A stretch of 64,000 nucleotides of DNA from an uncultured Spirochaetaceae bacterium (GCA_944390015.1 CALXOL010000002.1:110133-174132); one strand, 5' to 3'; numbered from the stretch's first letter, positions 9,284 to 17,684 are shown. Numbers and translations: made by a program. Notes: generated by a model not told the origin, from the sequence alone.

Positions 9284-9930
9284 CCTAGGAATGTCGTATC
9301 GAATGAGGCTATATCCTCTCTCAGCGTTCTTACGGCATTCTCCTTATCAGCGTTTGCAATGTACTCAAGCAGTGTCCTGTGTTTTGTACCTTGGCTTGGG
9401 AAACCTAGTTTCTGCCATTTATTGTACTGGTATTGGGCGTATGCTCTTTTCATTAATATCATGGAGCGTTTCAGAACAGATACGAGATAATCATTTCCAT
9501 AACTTTCCATCAGTGCGATGTGAAAATGGCTGTTGCGGTCCCAGTGATGCTGGATATCGTCATTTTCCGTATGGTCCGAATCCAGTATCGTGCTAAGGTA
9601 TTCGATGCGCTCCTTGCTCAGCCTATCAAAATAATGCTCTAAGGCACCACACTCCAGGATGATACGTGCATCTTTTGCATCTTTTACCTCTTTTTCCTTT
9701 ATTCTGAGTACCTCATAGCCATAGCGGGGGATTGAACGTAGGATTCCTTCGTTACATAGCTCAATCAGCGCTTCCCTTATCGGAGATTTTGAAATCTGGT
9801 ACTTCTCCGTCAGTTCCTTCTCCGTAAACGGTCTTTCAGGGACATATCTTCCTTCAAGGATATCATTAAGCATTGACCTGTATATCCTCATTTTTAGCGT
9901 TCCATCATTTGTTCCTGAAAAATCCTGCAT
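9280..9930 (-). CDS. GntR-family regulator with FCD ligand domain
   Basis: A winged helix at residues ~12-70 contains ILEGRYVPERPFTEKELTEK and ISKSPIREALIELCNEGILR, the GntR signature. An all-helical FCD domain follows (DARIILECGALEHYF, RNSHFHIALMESYGND, HRTLLEYI), with histidines suited to metal or carboxylate binding. The ATG at 9930 is preferred over the GTG at 9933, because GGAGG (9936-9940) is 5 nt from the former and only 2 nt from the latter. It lies tail-to-tail with the desulfidase-like gene, overlapping by 4 bp. It probably controls the 4118-9283 operon in response to a small acid; a candidate operator is the palindrome at 4077-4093. Confidence 0.85.
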   Translation of the reverse strand: MQDFSGTNDGTLKMRIYRSMLNDILEGRYVPERPFTEKELTEKYQISKSPIREALIELCNEGILRSIPRYGYEVLRIKEKEVKDAKDARIILECGALEHYFDRLSKERIEYLSTILDSDHTENDDIQHHWDRNSHFHIALMESYGNDYLVSVLKRSMILMKRAYAQYQYNKWQKLGFPSQGTKHRTLLEYIANADKENAVRTLREDIASFDTTFLG

Positions 9931-10081
9931 CACATCCTCCGATATTGTTGTTATGCTGAAAGTATATCAGAAAGCACCTTTTTGTTCTTCTCTGAAATCT
10001 TACTTTCATGTTTTTTCATTCATATATTGTCATATCAATGGGCTTTCACGCATAATCCATATTGGGTAGTCAGGAGTGCCA

Positions 10082-10711
10082 ATGAGATTCACACTTACTT
10101 TAGTCAGACATGGGGAAAGTGAAGCGAATGTCCGTCACATGCTTTCAGGCTGGATGGATGTTGATTTAACTGAGAATGGAAAGAAGGAACTTCGTGAGCT
10201 TAGACGCTCTGTTGAGTATCCTGAGAGTGAGGCCTATTTCTGTTCCCCTCTAAAAAGATGCAAGGACACGTTTCGTATTCTGTTTCCAGATAAGTGCCCG
10301 ACTATAAGTGATGAGTACAAGGAGATAAACTTCCGTACGCTGGAAGGGCTTATACTGCCGACAAAGGAAGAAATCTACACATACTTCTCCTCTTGGGTTG
10401 AAGATAAGCCCGTTAAGGATGAGGAGACGATAAGCGATGTAATGAAGCGGGGTAGCAAAGCCTTGCTGGACACTGTTGGAAAATGTGAGAAGGAAGGAAA
10501 GCATTCTGCCACGATAGTGACACACTCAGGAATAATGCGTTCTTCAGTAATAGCATTATTCAATCTGGATAAGAAGGAATTCTTAGATATGTTTGTTCCA
10601 AACGGTCTTGGTTATGTGCTTACATTTGAAGATCTGCATCCTCTGTCATATGAGGTTTTGGACAAGAATTATAATAGAAGTCATGACCTTTCCTGGCTCC
10701 TCGGCCGATAG
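10082..10711 (+). CDS. histidine phosphatase (phosphoglycerate mutase-like)
   Basis: The N-terminus TLTLVRHGESEANVRHMLSG carries the catalytic RHGE histidine; YFCSPLKRCKDTFRIL and ATIVTHSGIMRSS supply the phosphate-binding arginine and the second histidine. This identifies a branch-1 histidine phosphatase of ~210 aa. Without the insert of true cofactor-dependent phosphoglycerate mutases it is more likely a small-molecule phosphatase; the substrate is unknown. The ATG at 10082 is chosen because CAGGAG (10071-10076) gives proper spacing, whereas the upstream GTG at 10076 overlaps that site. It is a single gene between the GntR regulator and an ATPase relic. Confidence 0.85.
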   Translation: MRFTLTLVRHGESEANVRHMLSGWMDVDLTENGKKELRELRRSVEYPESEAYFCSPLKRCKDTFRILFPDKCPTISDEYKEINFRTLEGLILPTKEEIYTYFSSWVEDKPVKDEETISDVMKRGSKALLDTVGKCEKEGKHSATIVTHSGIMRSSVIALFNLDKKEFLDMFVPNGLGYVLTFEDLHPLSYEVLDKNYNRSHDLSWLLGR

Positions 10712-10713
10712 TC

Positions 10714-10989
10714 TTAAGCTTTTCTAGAGCTTACTTCTGCTGCATTTAAGGCTGGATAATGCACTTTTCTATCTTTCTTTGCTTCACTGCTTAAGGCAGA
10801 ATATTCAAGATTTGTAAACTCGTATTCAGGGAAAATCTGCTTTGCCAGCGTGTATTTTCCTGCTTGCCTTGGCCCGAATATAGTCAAGACCTTATAGGTC
10901 TGGGAAAGGCGTTTTAAATCAGATGCTAATATTCGATCAATCATTTTCATACTTAGAATCCTTAATCTTATTCTATATTTTTTATACAT
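10714..10989 (-). pseudogene. relic of an AAA_14-type ATPase (DUF4143 family), N-terminal piece only
   Basis: The first ~65 residues match the start of AAA_14/DUF4143 ATPases: MIDRILASDLKRLSQ, VLTIFGPRQAGKYTLAKQIF and PEYEFTNLEYS. The Walker A would normally be GPRQ(V/S)GKTT; here the Thr after Lys is Tyr (GKYT), which should abolish nucleotide binding. The protein ends after ~91 residues instead of ~400, in sequence unlike the family. Both the active-site change and the truncation point to a dead gene. The likely original start is the internal MKMIDRIL. Confidence 0.65.
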
Positions 10990-11100
10990 GTTTCAAATTG
11001 AACTTGAGATTTGTATGAAAATATGCAGAAAACATTACTTATATATGCTAATTAATTCTATTTTCTTAAGCCGTATTCACCTTATATCTTTTCAATCCTC

Positions 11101-11130
11101 TTGTTCAGGACCTCTCAAAAATAATATAAG
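11101..11130 (+). promoter_or_regulatory. candidate guaA promoter
   Basis: TTGTTC (11101-11106) and TATAAG (11125-11130) are 18 bp apart in an AT-rich leader; TAATAT (11122-11127) is an alternative -10. TAGGAG (11152-11157) provides the ribosome-binding site. No purine-riboswitch fold was recognised in the leader. Confidence 0.35.
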
Positions 11131-11163
11131 AATAATAGACTATATCTCTATTAGGAGTTTTTT

Positions 11164-12144
11164 ATGGCTGATAACGTTAGACCGGAGTCTTTAAAGAGAA
11201 TAGAGACGGAAGAAGCTGCGAAAGCTTTCATCTCTGAGCAGATTGAGAAGATTAAAGAGCAGGTGAAGGATGGAAAAGTTTTGCTAGCTCTCTCGGGTGG
11301 AGTTGATTCATCAGTAGTGGCAGCTCTTTTGATCAAAGCAATAGGTAAGAACCTTGTATGTGTCCATGTTAACCATGGTCTTTTAAGGAAAGGTGAGCCT
11401 GAGCAGGTTGTGAAGGTTTTCAAGCATGAGATGGATGCAAACCTCATCTATGTCGATGCTGTCGACCGTTTTCTTGATAAGCTTGCAGGAGTTGAAGAGC
11501 CGGAGAAGAAGAGGAAGATTATCGGTGCTGAGTTCATAAGGGTGTTTGAGGAAGAGGCCAGAAAGCTTGAAGGAATTGGGTTCCTTGCACAGGGAACAAT
11601 CTATCCAGATATCTTGGAAAGCGACGGGGTAAAGGCTCATCACAACGTAGGAGGTCTTCCAGAGGATCTCAAGTTCGAGCTTGTTGAGCCTCTTAAGTTC
11701 CTCTATAAGGATGAGGTAAGGGCAGTAGGTAAGGCTCTTGGTCTTCCAGATAGCATGGTCTACCGTCAGCCGTTCCCCGGGCCTGGACTCGGAGTAAGAT
11801 GCCTTGGCGCCATTACACGTGACCGTCTTGAATGCGTAAGAGAGTCTGACGCAATACTCAGGGAAGAGTTTGCTAACAATGGTCTGGAAGGTAAGGTTTG
11901 GCAGTATTTCACAGCTGTTCCAGACTTCAAGTCCGTTGGAGTAAAGGATGGAAAGAGATCCTTTGAGTATCCTGTAATCATCAGAGCTGTAAATACAAAG
12001 GATGCGATGACTGCAACCGTTGCAGAGATTCCATTCTCACTCCTTTCCCACATTACAGACAGAATCCTGAAGGAAGTTAAAGGTGTTAACAGGGTGGTAT
12101 TCGATATGACGCCGAAGCCCTGTGGTACGATTGAGTGGGAGTGA
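11164..12144 (+). CDS. guaA: GMP synthetase, ATP-pyrophosphatase plus dimerisation domains only
   Basis: The protein converts XMP, ATP and ammonia to GMP. The PP-loop LALSGGVDSSVVAALL is at ~41-56, and the Mg-ATP region LAQGTIYPDILES, HHNVGGLPEDL and the XMP-site motifs RQPFPGPGLGVR and the C-terminal PKPCGTIEWE are all present. At 326 aa it lacks the ~190-residue N-terminal class-I glutamine amidotransferase domain of ordinary GuaA. No separate amidotransferase lies nearby, so it must use free ammonia or a subunit encoded elsewhere, as in archaeal split GMP synthases. The ATG follows TAGGAG. Its last five codons (IEWE, stop) start a 175-bp direct repeat found again at 59896, marking it as an integration site. 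Confidence 0.9.
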   Translation: MADNVRPESLKRIETEEAAKAFISEQIEKIKEQVKDGKVLLALSGGVDSSVVAALLIKAIGKNLVCVHVNHGLLRKGEPEQVVKVFKHEMDANLIYVDAVDRFLDKLAGVEEPEKKRKIIGAEFIRVFEEEARKLEGIGFLAQGTIYPDILESDGVKAHHNVGGLPEDLKFELVEPLKFLYKDEVRAVGKALGLPDSMVYRQPFPGPGLGVRCLGAITRDRLECVRESDAILREEFANNGLEGKVWQYFTAVPDFKSVGVKDGKRSFEYPVIIRAVNTKDAMTATVAEIPFSLLSHITDRILKEVKGVNRVVFDMTPKPCGTIEWE

Positions 12145-12304
12145 TTCCAATTTGTCTATAATAAGAAAATCGTTGTAATACAACGAGTTGTATTATGACG
12201 ATTTTCTGTTTTATGTCAGTTATCACTATTATTTGAGGTTTTTCCTGCCAAATTCCTACCAGCTGAAAACCTTTAAAACTGGTATACGTATTATCTGTAT
12301 TATC
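12130..12304 (+). repeat. direct repeat, left copy (putative att site at the guaA 3' end)
   Basis: The 175 bp from ATTGAGTGGGAGTGATTCC onward recur at 59896-60070 in the same orientation with about eight mismatches, counted by eye. Both copies contain the last codons of guaA, its stop and the long terminator hairpin. The 3' end of guaA is an established genomic-island hotspot, and the shared GAGTGGGA lies at the coding end. Confidence 0.85.
12164..12213 (+). terminator. guaA terminator hairpin (left copy)
   Basis: GAAAATCGT-GTAATACAAC pairs with GTTGTATTA-GACGATTTTC around GAG (about 18 of 20 positions pair), followed by TGTTTTA. The A-tract on the left makes it potentially bidirectional. 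The same hairpin is repeated at 59930-59979. Confidence 0.75.
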
Positions 12305-12489
12305 GTAATGGCAAAATAACTGTTTGACGGGCAATGAATAAATATAGCAAGAGTTTATTCATTAGGATATATAGCGAAGATTGTAAATAAGGTTGTCTTA
12401 AGTTATCTCCATCCTGATGAGAGCCTTGCAAAACTCAGAATGTTTTACTATGAGAAATCTGCCAGTGATTAGCTGGCAGAATCTATTGA
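12305..12489 (+). other. left island junction: short coding relic and minus-strand terminator
   Basis: After the repeat ends, the sequence holds a plus-strand open stretch ending at the TAG at ~12472, with LSYLHPDESLAKLRMFYYEK. It looks like the C-terminal end of an unrecognised protein without a start. TCTGCCAG (12458-12465) and CTGGCAGA (12473-12480) form a perfect 8-bp stem that may terminate the minus-strand operon ending at 12490. No intact gene is seen. Confidence 0.35.
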
Positions 12490-14124
12490 TTAATTGCTTG
12501 TTAGAAGATTCATTAGCTCTGAATCATGATGATGGGCGAGCCGGATATTATTATCGAAGATCATAGTAGCACCACTTTCTGGCGTGTAAGTTTCCCATTC
12601 AGTCATACCCTCTACATTAGGATTGCCGGTACGGGCGAAGTTAATCCATGCCTGACTCATCTTATCTTCAAGTGCTTTTGCGTCATCTCCGCCTCCTGTT
12701 ACCGTATCAGCTTTGTCTATGTTGCTGAATACAAACGGAATTTCTGACGTGTGATATGAAGTGAATACTCCATTCATTACTGGAGATTCCCAACTGAACA
12801 TATAAGCATAAACGGGTGCATTTCCTGTTGTCGCTTTTGCATTCATGATTTTCAGCATAGGAATCCTTATTGTTGAAGAGTCTATAAAGAGGGCATCAGC
12901 TTTTGTCTTCTCAGGGTATGCTTCAAGGAATTCCTGAACAATTGCATCTGCTTTATCTCCATATTTCTCATGAAGTCTCCTGTCTGTCTCTTCTTCGCTC
13001 CATGTGCGCGGGGTATCGTTCTGATACCCGAAAGGATCTGCAGCCATATAGAAGGCTTCCCATTCTGTCAGGTTTGAACCGATAAGCATCCCATAGTCTT
13101 CAGCACCATCAGCAAAGCCGTCGTCATTCACAGGATTCTCAGGAAGGAAATCACCATCGATGACAGGTTCCCATGCAAGACCATACCCAGTTCCCAATGC
13201 TGCTGGAATCTGATACTCCTCTGCTGTTTGTACAAGTGCTTTGTCCGATGCAGCAACAAGTTCATCATAAGGTACATTCTGAAGTTCTTCTGGATCATCT
13301 ATCCCAAGGTTCTCAATCGTTAGCTCTGTAACACGCTGGGAAGGTTCCTTATCGGTGAAGATAACACCCATCGTCTCCGTTGCACCGCTTTCGATGATTC
13401 CTCTCTTGAAGCGACCTTTAGCATAAGGAGAGGACATAAGTGCAAGAATCTTCGCACCACCTCCGCTTTCTCCAAAGAGAGTGATGTTGTCAGGATCGCC
13501 ACCGAAAACTTCAATGTTCCTGTGTATCCATTCAAGAGCATCGATGAGATCGACAATGCCGATATTCGCTGAATATCTGTACTCGTCTCCATATGCTGAG
13601 AGATCAAGATGTGCAAGTACATTCAGTCTGTGATTGACCGATACTACGACAACATCACCCTTTCTTGAGAGGTTCGCACCGTCATATACGGCAAGCTCCT
13701 GCGCAGAACCTGTCGAGAATCCACCGCCATGTAGCCAAACCATCACAGGGCGCTTTGCATCATCTGTCCCTGTTGTCCATATGTTTAGATTGAGAGGACT
13801 TTCGCTTGTCTCGAAAATCCTTCTTGGCTCTTCCCACGATAAGCCAACTCCGCCCGGAGTCTGTGGCTGTGGGGAAATCGGGCCATAAGAATTTGCAAAG
13901 AAGATGCCATCCCAAGGCTGGACTTCTTCTGCAGGCATGAATCTTTTCGTCACCTGGGCATATGGGATTCCATGAAATGTGTATATACCATCTCTTATAT
14001 ATCCCTGAACAATACCTTTGTCCGTCTCTACGGTTGCAATGCCTGGCCCTGCTTCAACTACCGCAAAGGCGGAATATGAAAGAAGGAGCACTGCAAGGAT
14101 TGCAATGATTTTCCTGATATTCAT
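12490..14124 (-). CDS. exported type-B carboxylesterase
   Basis: A signal peptide (MNIRKIIAILAVLLLSYSAFA) precedes a ~520-aa carboxylesterase/para-nitrobenzyl-esterase fold. It shows the oxyanion hole PVMVWLHGGGFSTGSAQE, the nucleophile elbow LFGESGGGAK, an acidic residue in the middle region and the catalytic histidine in TSYHTSEIPFVF. It would hydrolyse esters in the periplasm. A strong Shine-Dalgarno (AAGGAGGA) lies 7-8 nt before the ATG. Last gene of the minus-strand operon 16396-12490, after two flavodoxins and an alpha/beta hydrolase, 20 bp from the preceding gene. A detoxification or ester-scavenging role within the LysR regulon is inferred. Confidence 0.9.
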   Translation of the reverse strand: MNIRKIIAILAVLLLSYSAFAVVEAGPGIATVETDKGIVQGYIRDGIYTFHGIPYAQVTKRFMPAEEVQPWDGIFFANSYGPISPQPQTPGGVGLSWEEPRRIFETSESPLNLNIWTTGTDDAKRPVMVWLHGGGFSTGSAQELAVYDGANLSRKGDVVVVSVNHRLNVLAHLDLSAYGDEYRYSANIGIVDLIDALEWIHRNIEVFGGDPDNITLFGESGGGAKILALMSSPYAKGRFKRGIIESGATETMGVIFTDKEPSQRVTELTIENLGIDDPEELQNVPYDELVAASDKALVQTAEEYQIPAALGTGYGLAWEPVIDGDFLPENPVNDDGFADGAEDYGMLIGSNLTEWEAFYMAADPFGYQNDTPRTWSEEETDRRLHEKYGDKADAIVQEFLEAYPEKTKADALFIDSSTIRIPMLKIMNAKATTGNAPVYAYMFSWESPVMNGVFTSYHTSEIPFVFSNIDKADTVTGGGDDAKALEDKMSQAWINFARTGNPNVEGMTEWETYTPESGATMIFDNNIRLAHHHDSELMNLLTSN

Positions 14125-14144
14125 TTGCTTTTCCTCCTTAGCAA

Positions 14145-14732
14145 TCAGAATGAGAGGCTGTTAAGCCAGTCTCTTACGCTGTTATCAGATGCGTTGCTTG
14201 AGAACCTGTGGCCATCAATCCATGTACCATTAGCACCTGCATTATTCTTGAGAGTTGTTCCACTGTTTCCGAATTTACTTGATGATGAGGTGCAGAATGG
14301 AATGATCGTCTTTCCTGACAGATCCTTTCCTTTGAGAAAGCTTACGACTGCCGATGGAGTCTCTCCCCACCAAAGCGGATAGCCTATAAAGATCGTGTCA
14401 TAAGGGGATAAGCTGATAGCACTTGTCTCGGTTGACAGAGCTACGTCATATGGATAGCTGTTATGCTCTGTATCCACACGGCTTGAATCGGTATTCCAGT
14501 TGAGATCTTCGCTTGTATACGGAGTCTCTGGAATAATCTCATAAATAGCAGCGCCAGTTTCATCTGCGATTATTTCTGCAATCCTTTCTGTATTGCCTGT
14601 TGCAGAGAAGTACACGACTGCGGTATTCCCTTCGATATCAACGGGATTGTCTGGTTCTGAATTGCAGGCTGCCAATACAGAAAGCATGGCGAGTATCGCA
14701 GAGATCAATATTATCTGATGTTTTCTCTTCAT
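14145..14732 (-). CDS. flavodoxin-domain lipoprotein (exported)
   Basis: The start is the ATG at 14732 (MKRKHQIILISAILAML), supported by AAGGA upstream; longer versions overlap the previous gene. A lipobox LSVLAAC gives a lipid-anchored cysteine at ~23. The mature protein is a flavodoxin: VVYFSATGNTERIAEIIADE binds the FMN phosphate, IFIGYPLWWGETPSAV is the 50s/60s-type loop, and FCTSSSSKFGNS is the third FMN loop. Flavodoxins are normally cytoplasmic electron carriers, so a lipoprotein form is unusual and must receive FMN outside the cytoplasm. It is a tandem paralogue of 14779-15327. Confidence 0.88.
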   Translation of the reverse strand: MKRKHQIILISAILAMLSVLAACNSEPDNPVDIEGNTAVVYFSATGNTERIAEIIADETGAAIYEIIPETPYTSEDLNWNTDSSRVDTEHNSYPYDVALSTETSAISLSPYDTIFIGYPLWWGETPSAVVSFLKGKDLSGKTIIPFCTSSSSKFGNSGTTLKNNAGANGTWIDGHRFSSNASDNSVRDWLNSLSF

Positions 14733-14778
14733 CTTAGCGTCCTTACAGGTCTGCCCACCTTTGAGGCGGGCAGTTCTG

Positions 14779-15327
14779 TTAGAATCCGATATCGTCAAGC
14801 CATTCCCTGATGTCGTTATCGGATACACGGCTTCTGAATCTCATACCATCAAGCCAGTTTCCGCTTCCTTCATATTCCTCAAGTTCTGATGCACTATTCC
14901 CGATTCTGCTTGATGTTGATGTGCAGAATGGGATGACAGTCTTGCCTGAAAGATCTTCGCTATCTAGGAAGGTAAGCAGAATAGATGGTGCGTGTCCCCA
15001 CCATATCGGATAACCCAGGAATACAGTATCGTAATCTGACAAATCAATCTCATTTTCTATCCTAGGTCGTGTTGTGATATCCAGAACGGAGTCATGATCC
15101 TCTTCCTGGCTTACACGGCTATCGGGATCGGTCCATCTGAGATCGGCAGAGGAGTAGGGCTCTGCTGGAATTATCTCAAAAATGTCTGCATCAGTTTCCT
15201 CTGCTATAGTCTCTGCAACTCTTTCTGTATTGCCAGTTGCCGAGAAGTAAACAACTGCTGTGCCTTCTGCATAAACAGACAATGCTGTCAAAGCAAGAAT
15301 AAGTGTGGCTAAGATAATCTTTTTCAT
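14779..15327 (-). CDS. flavodoxin-domain protein with signal peptide (exported)
   Basis: The ATG at 15327 (MKKIILATLILALTALSVYA) follows AAGGAGGA and starts a cleavable signal peptide without a lipobox. The mature part matches its neighbour closely: VVYFSATGNTERVAETIAEE, VFLGYPIWWGHAPSI and IPFCTSTSSRIGNS, all FMN-binding loops of flavodoxins. It has about 160 mature residues, the usual short-chain flavodoxin size. The tandem pair (one soluble, one lipid-anchored) suggests electron transfer between periplasmic partners; this is inference. Second gene of the operon beginning at 16396, 11 bp after the hydrolase. Confidence 0.88.
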   Translation of the reverse strand: MKKIILATLILALTALSVYAEGTAVVYFSATGNTERVAETIAEETDADIFEIIPAEPYSSADLRWTDPDSRVSQEEDHDSVLDITTRPRIENEIDLSDYDTVFLGYPIWWGHAPSILLTFLDSEDLSGKTVIPFCTSTSSRIGNSASELEEYEGSGNWLDGMRFRSRVSDNDIREWLDDIGF

Positions 15328-15337
15328 CCATTCCTCC

Positions 15338-16396
15338 TTACTGAACATTTTCCAGGATCCAGTTCTCTACATGTTGAGCGACTTCTGCATTGTTGTAGTC
15401 CTGGAATATGAAGTGGTCATTTCCGTAGATTCCGATCTTCGGAAGATCTCTTACAGTGCTGTTTCCGCCTTCTTCGTTGTAAGCTGAAGTGAAGTCATAG
15501 CATGTCTGCCTCATTCCCTGCCATGCAGCTGTTGCCTGGATTTTCGGATCTCCGTTGTCAATGTAGTCTCCGAAGTACATGATTACATCCACATCGTCTG
15601 CAAGCAGGGCTTTATATTCATCAGATCCAGCGACAGGAGCTCCACCGGGTTCGACTGCCACGATTGCTGTGACATGATCGGTATATTCAGGAACAAGCCA
15701 TCCAGCTCTTCCACCCTGTGAGTGGGTGACGAGGATGCTATCTTTTCCTGTCATTTCATACACATCGTCGATAGCAGCTGCAACAGCTCTGGCAACCATG
15801 TGCCCATCAAAATCAGATCCCATGTCCGATCTCATTCCTGTATCTGGAGTCATCTGGCGGAAGAACTGATCCACTGACTCTGGATCATTCGGGAACTGGG
15901 AACCTTCATTCGCAACTGACATGCCGTTTTCCCAGCGTCCGATTCTGAACTGTGTGTACCATCTCTGGTCGAGGGTCTTAGTGCTTATGTCTCCAGCAAC
16001 GGAAGTCCCTCCCGCTTCTCCACGCCTTGGCTCATCGATGAGGAAGATGCTGTGACCATAGCGGAGGAAGATATCTGACCAGCCGTCACGTCCGTCAGGT
16101 GTTGTCATCCATCCCATCCTCGACTGCCCATAGCCATGAAGGAATACCATCGGAAGCCCTGTTTCTTCTACTGGTATCTGGTACAGCACATTTGCATGAT
16201 CGACATGTGCCGTCTGTCCCTTTCCTGTAGCTTCCCAATGATCTTCAGGGTTGAATATTCCATCGGAGGTTATCGTTATGCCTCCAGATGAAAAGATTCC
16301 CTGGTCAGCAATCATCAAGGGCTCATCAGCAGCATAAAGCATTGCTGATATTGTCATCAGAAAAATAAGCAATGTGTTTTTCAAAGTGTTCTTCAT
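15338..16396 (-). CDS. exported alpha/beta hydrolase
   Basis: The signal peptide MKNTLKNTLLIFLMTISAMLYA is followed by an alpha/beta-hydrolase domain. VFLHGYGQSRMGWM forms the oxyanion loop, LVTHSQGGRAGW the nucleophile elbow with the catalytic serine, and GIYGNDHFIFQDYNN the histidine region near the C-terminus. The closest recognisable relatives are large secreted esterase-like hydrolases; the substrate is unknown. AGAGG precedes the ATG. It is the first gene of a four-gene minus-strand operon whose upstream region carries regulon element 1 (16446-16475). Confidence 0.88.
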   Translation of the reverse strand: MKNTLKNTLLIFLMTISAMLYAADEPLMIADQGIFSSGGITITSDGIFNPEDHWEATGKGQTAHVDHANVLYQIPVEETGLPMVFLHGYGQSRMGWMTTPDGRDGWSDIFLRYGHSIFLIDEPRRGEAGGTSVAGDISTKTLDQRWYTQFRIGRWENGMSVANEGSQFPNDPESVDQFFRQMTPDTGMRSDMGSDFDGHMVARAVAAAIDDVYEMTGKDSILVTHSQGGRAGWLVPEYTDHVTAIVAVEPGGAPVAGSDEYKALLADDVDVIMYFGDYIDNGDPKIQATAAWQGMRQTCYDFTSAYNEEGGNSTVRDLPKIGIYGNDHFIFQDYNNAEVAQHVENWILENVQ

Positions 16397-16445
16397 TCAT
16401 TCGCCTCTTTTTATGTCTGTAGTCTATGTGCTGTGAAGGTGAGTC

Positions 16446-16475
16446 AGAAGTCTATGTTTTTCAGCCAGTTATCAC
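16446..16475 (-). promoter_or_regulatory. LysR-regulon element 1
   Basis: Read on the minus strand: GTGATAAC (16475-16468), 14 nt, AGACTTCT (16453-16446), ending 49 nt before the hydrolase start codon. It matches elements 2-5 of this window. ATAGACT may act as the -10 and GTGATAAC as the activator or -35 region. Confidence 0.65.
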
Positions 16476-16562
16476 TTCAGGTTGCAAATGAAAGCCTTGC
16501 TGGCTACATGCCGTCTTTATATGTGTGAGGGGGATGGAGGGCAACCAGCAAGGCAGGAATGA

Positions 16563-17639
16563 TCAATCGTTGTAGATGACAGGTTTTATGAGAGACCTGT
16601 CATGGTTGAGAAAGAGGTCCATGGCTTTGGGGATGCTTTCCATTCCATGGAAATGATGGGTTATCAGAAGAGATGGATCGACTCTCTTGTTCTCTATGAG
16701 CGAGGCCATCCTGGACATCCACAACCTTCCTCCTCCGCAACCGATTCCCTTTATCGTCTTGCCGCCATAACCGAAGCCGAAGACAGCAGGGGAGAACTGG
16801 AAAGGAACTGAACTGAAATGGGCGGAAAGGTTCACGACAGTTCCTCCCCGTTTCACTATTGACAGGGCAACCTCAAATGAATCATCCCCACCACCTGCAA
16901 TGACAACACCATCAACGGGGCCTCCATTGAGGGCTAGTATCTTTTCTCCATAATCCTTTTCGTGATAGTCAATGAGATCCGTTGCTCCATATTCTCTGGC
17001 AACATCAAAGCAGATATGTCTGGAGCCTATGCCGAAAATCCTGCCAGCTCCTGAAAGCACCGCTGCCCTTATTACCATAAGGCCGACGGGTCCGATTCCT
17101 ATAACTGCTACAGATTCACCGAAGCCTGTTCCAAGCTGTCTTACGCCTTCAAATGCTGTGCACATCATGTCTGGAACCATTACGGCTTGTTCAAGTGTTA
17201 CATTTTCAGGAATTCTTGCCAGGTTCATGTCAGCATCGCGGATATAATAACTCTCAACAAATGAGCCTCCTCTGTCTGGGTATTCAACTCCAGCATACAT
17301 ATTGTCCTGTCTGTTGTTCGCATGGCCGTCCTAGGCCTCAAGGCTTCTCCATACAGGCATTACAGAGCAGACGATTACCCTGTCTCCGACTTTGAAATCG
17401 TGGACATCTTCTCCGATTTCAGTTATCACGCCGCACATTTCATGACCGACAGCCTTTCCGATAAGATACGGCAGTGACTCACAGCCTGTCGCACAGAGAT
17501 GAGCATCGCTTGTGCAAGGAGACCATATGAGCGGTTTTATAAGAGCTCTTGTCGGGACTATCTTGTCAGGAAGTGGACATTTTTCGCTTATCTCAATCTT
17601 TCCGGGCCCTGTGATCACAGCACCCTTCATTGTCTTCAT
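16563..17639 (-). pseudogene. zinc-type alcohol dehydrogenase (isopropanol-dehydrogenase-like) interrupted by an in-frame TAG
   Basis: The two halves are in the same frame, separated only by a TAG codon at 17333-17331 and ten codons that still fit the family (DGHANNRQDN). The N-terminal half has MKGAVITGPGKIEI, SPCTSDAHLCATG and GKAVGHEMCGVITEIGEDV with zinc-ligand Cys, His and Glu. The C-terminal half has the NADP-binding VAVIGIGPVGLMVIRAA and VVNLSAHFSS. In relatives the residue after SLEA is usually Gln, so CAG to TAG is the simplest event. Without suppression the product stops after 102 residues. TAG is used as a normal stop in neighbouring genes, so recoding is unlikely. The start has AGGAGG 7 nt upstream, and regulon element 2 lies in the promoter region. 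Confidence 0.85.
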
Positions 17640-17684
17640 ATTCTATCCTCCTGAGAAGAAGAATAGAGGCATAGAAGAATCTCA

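Noticed and set aside
11000..11160. Possible purine riboswitch ahead of guaA
   Set aside because: The conserved three-way-junction core was not found; only an AT-rich leader with a promoter-like sequence is visible.
16494..16554. Inverted repeat GCCTTGCTGG / CCAGCAAGGC upstream of the hydrolase operon
   Set aside because: The loop is 41 nt and there is no T-tract or link to a gene end, so chance or a weak structure cannot be excluded.
16563..17639. TAG recoded as a sense codon in this organism
   Set aside because: TAG is the ordinary stop of several intact genes here (for example at 2397 and 3937), so general recoding is not supported.
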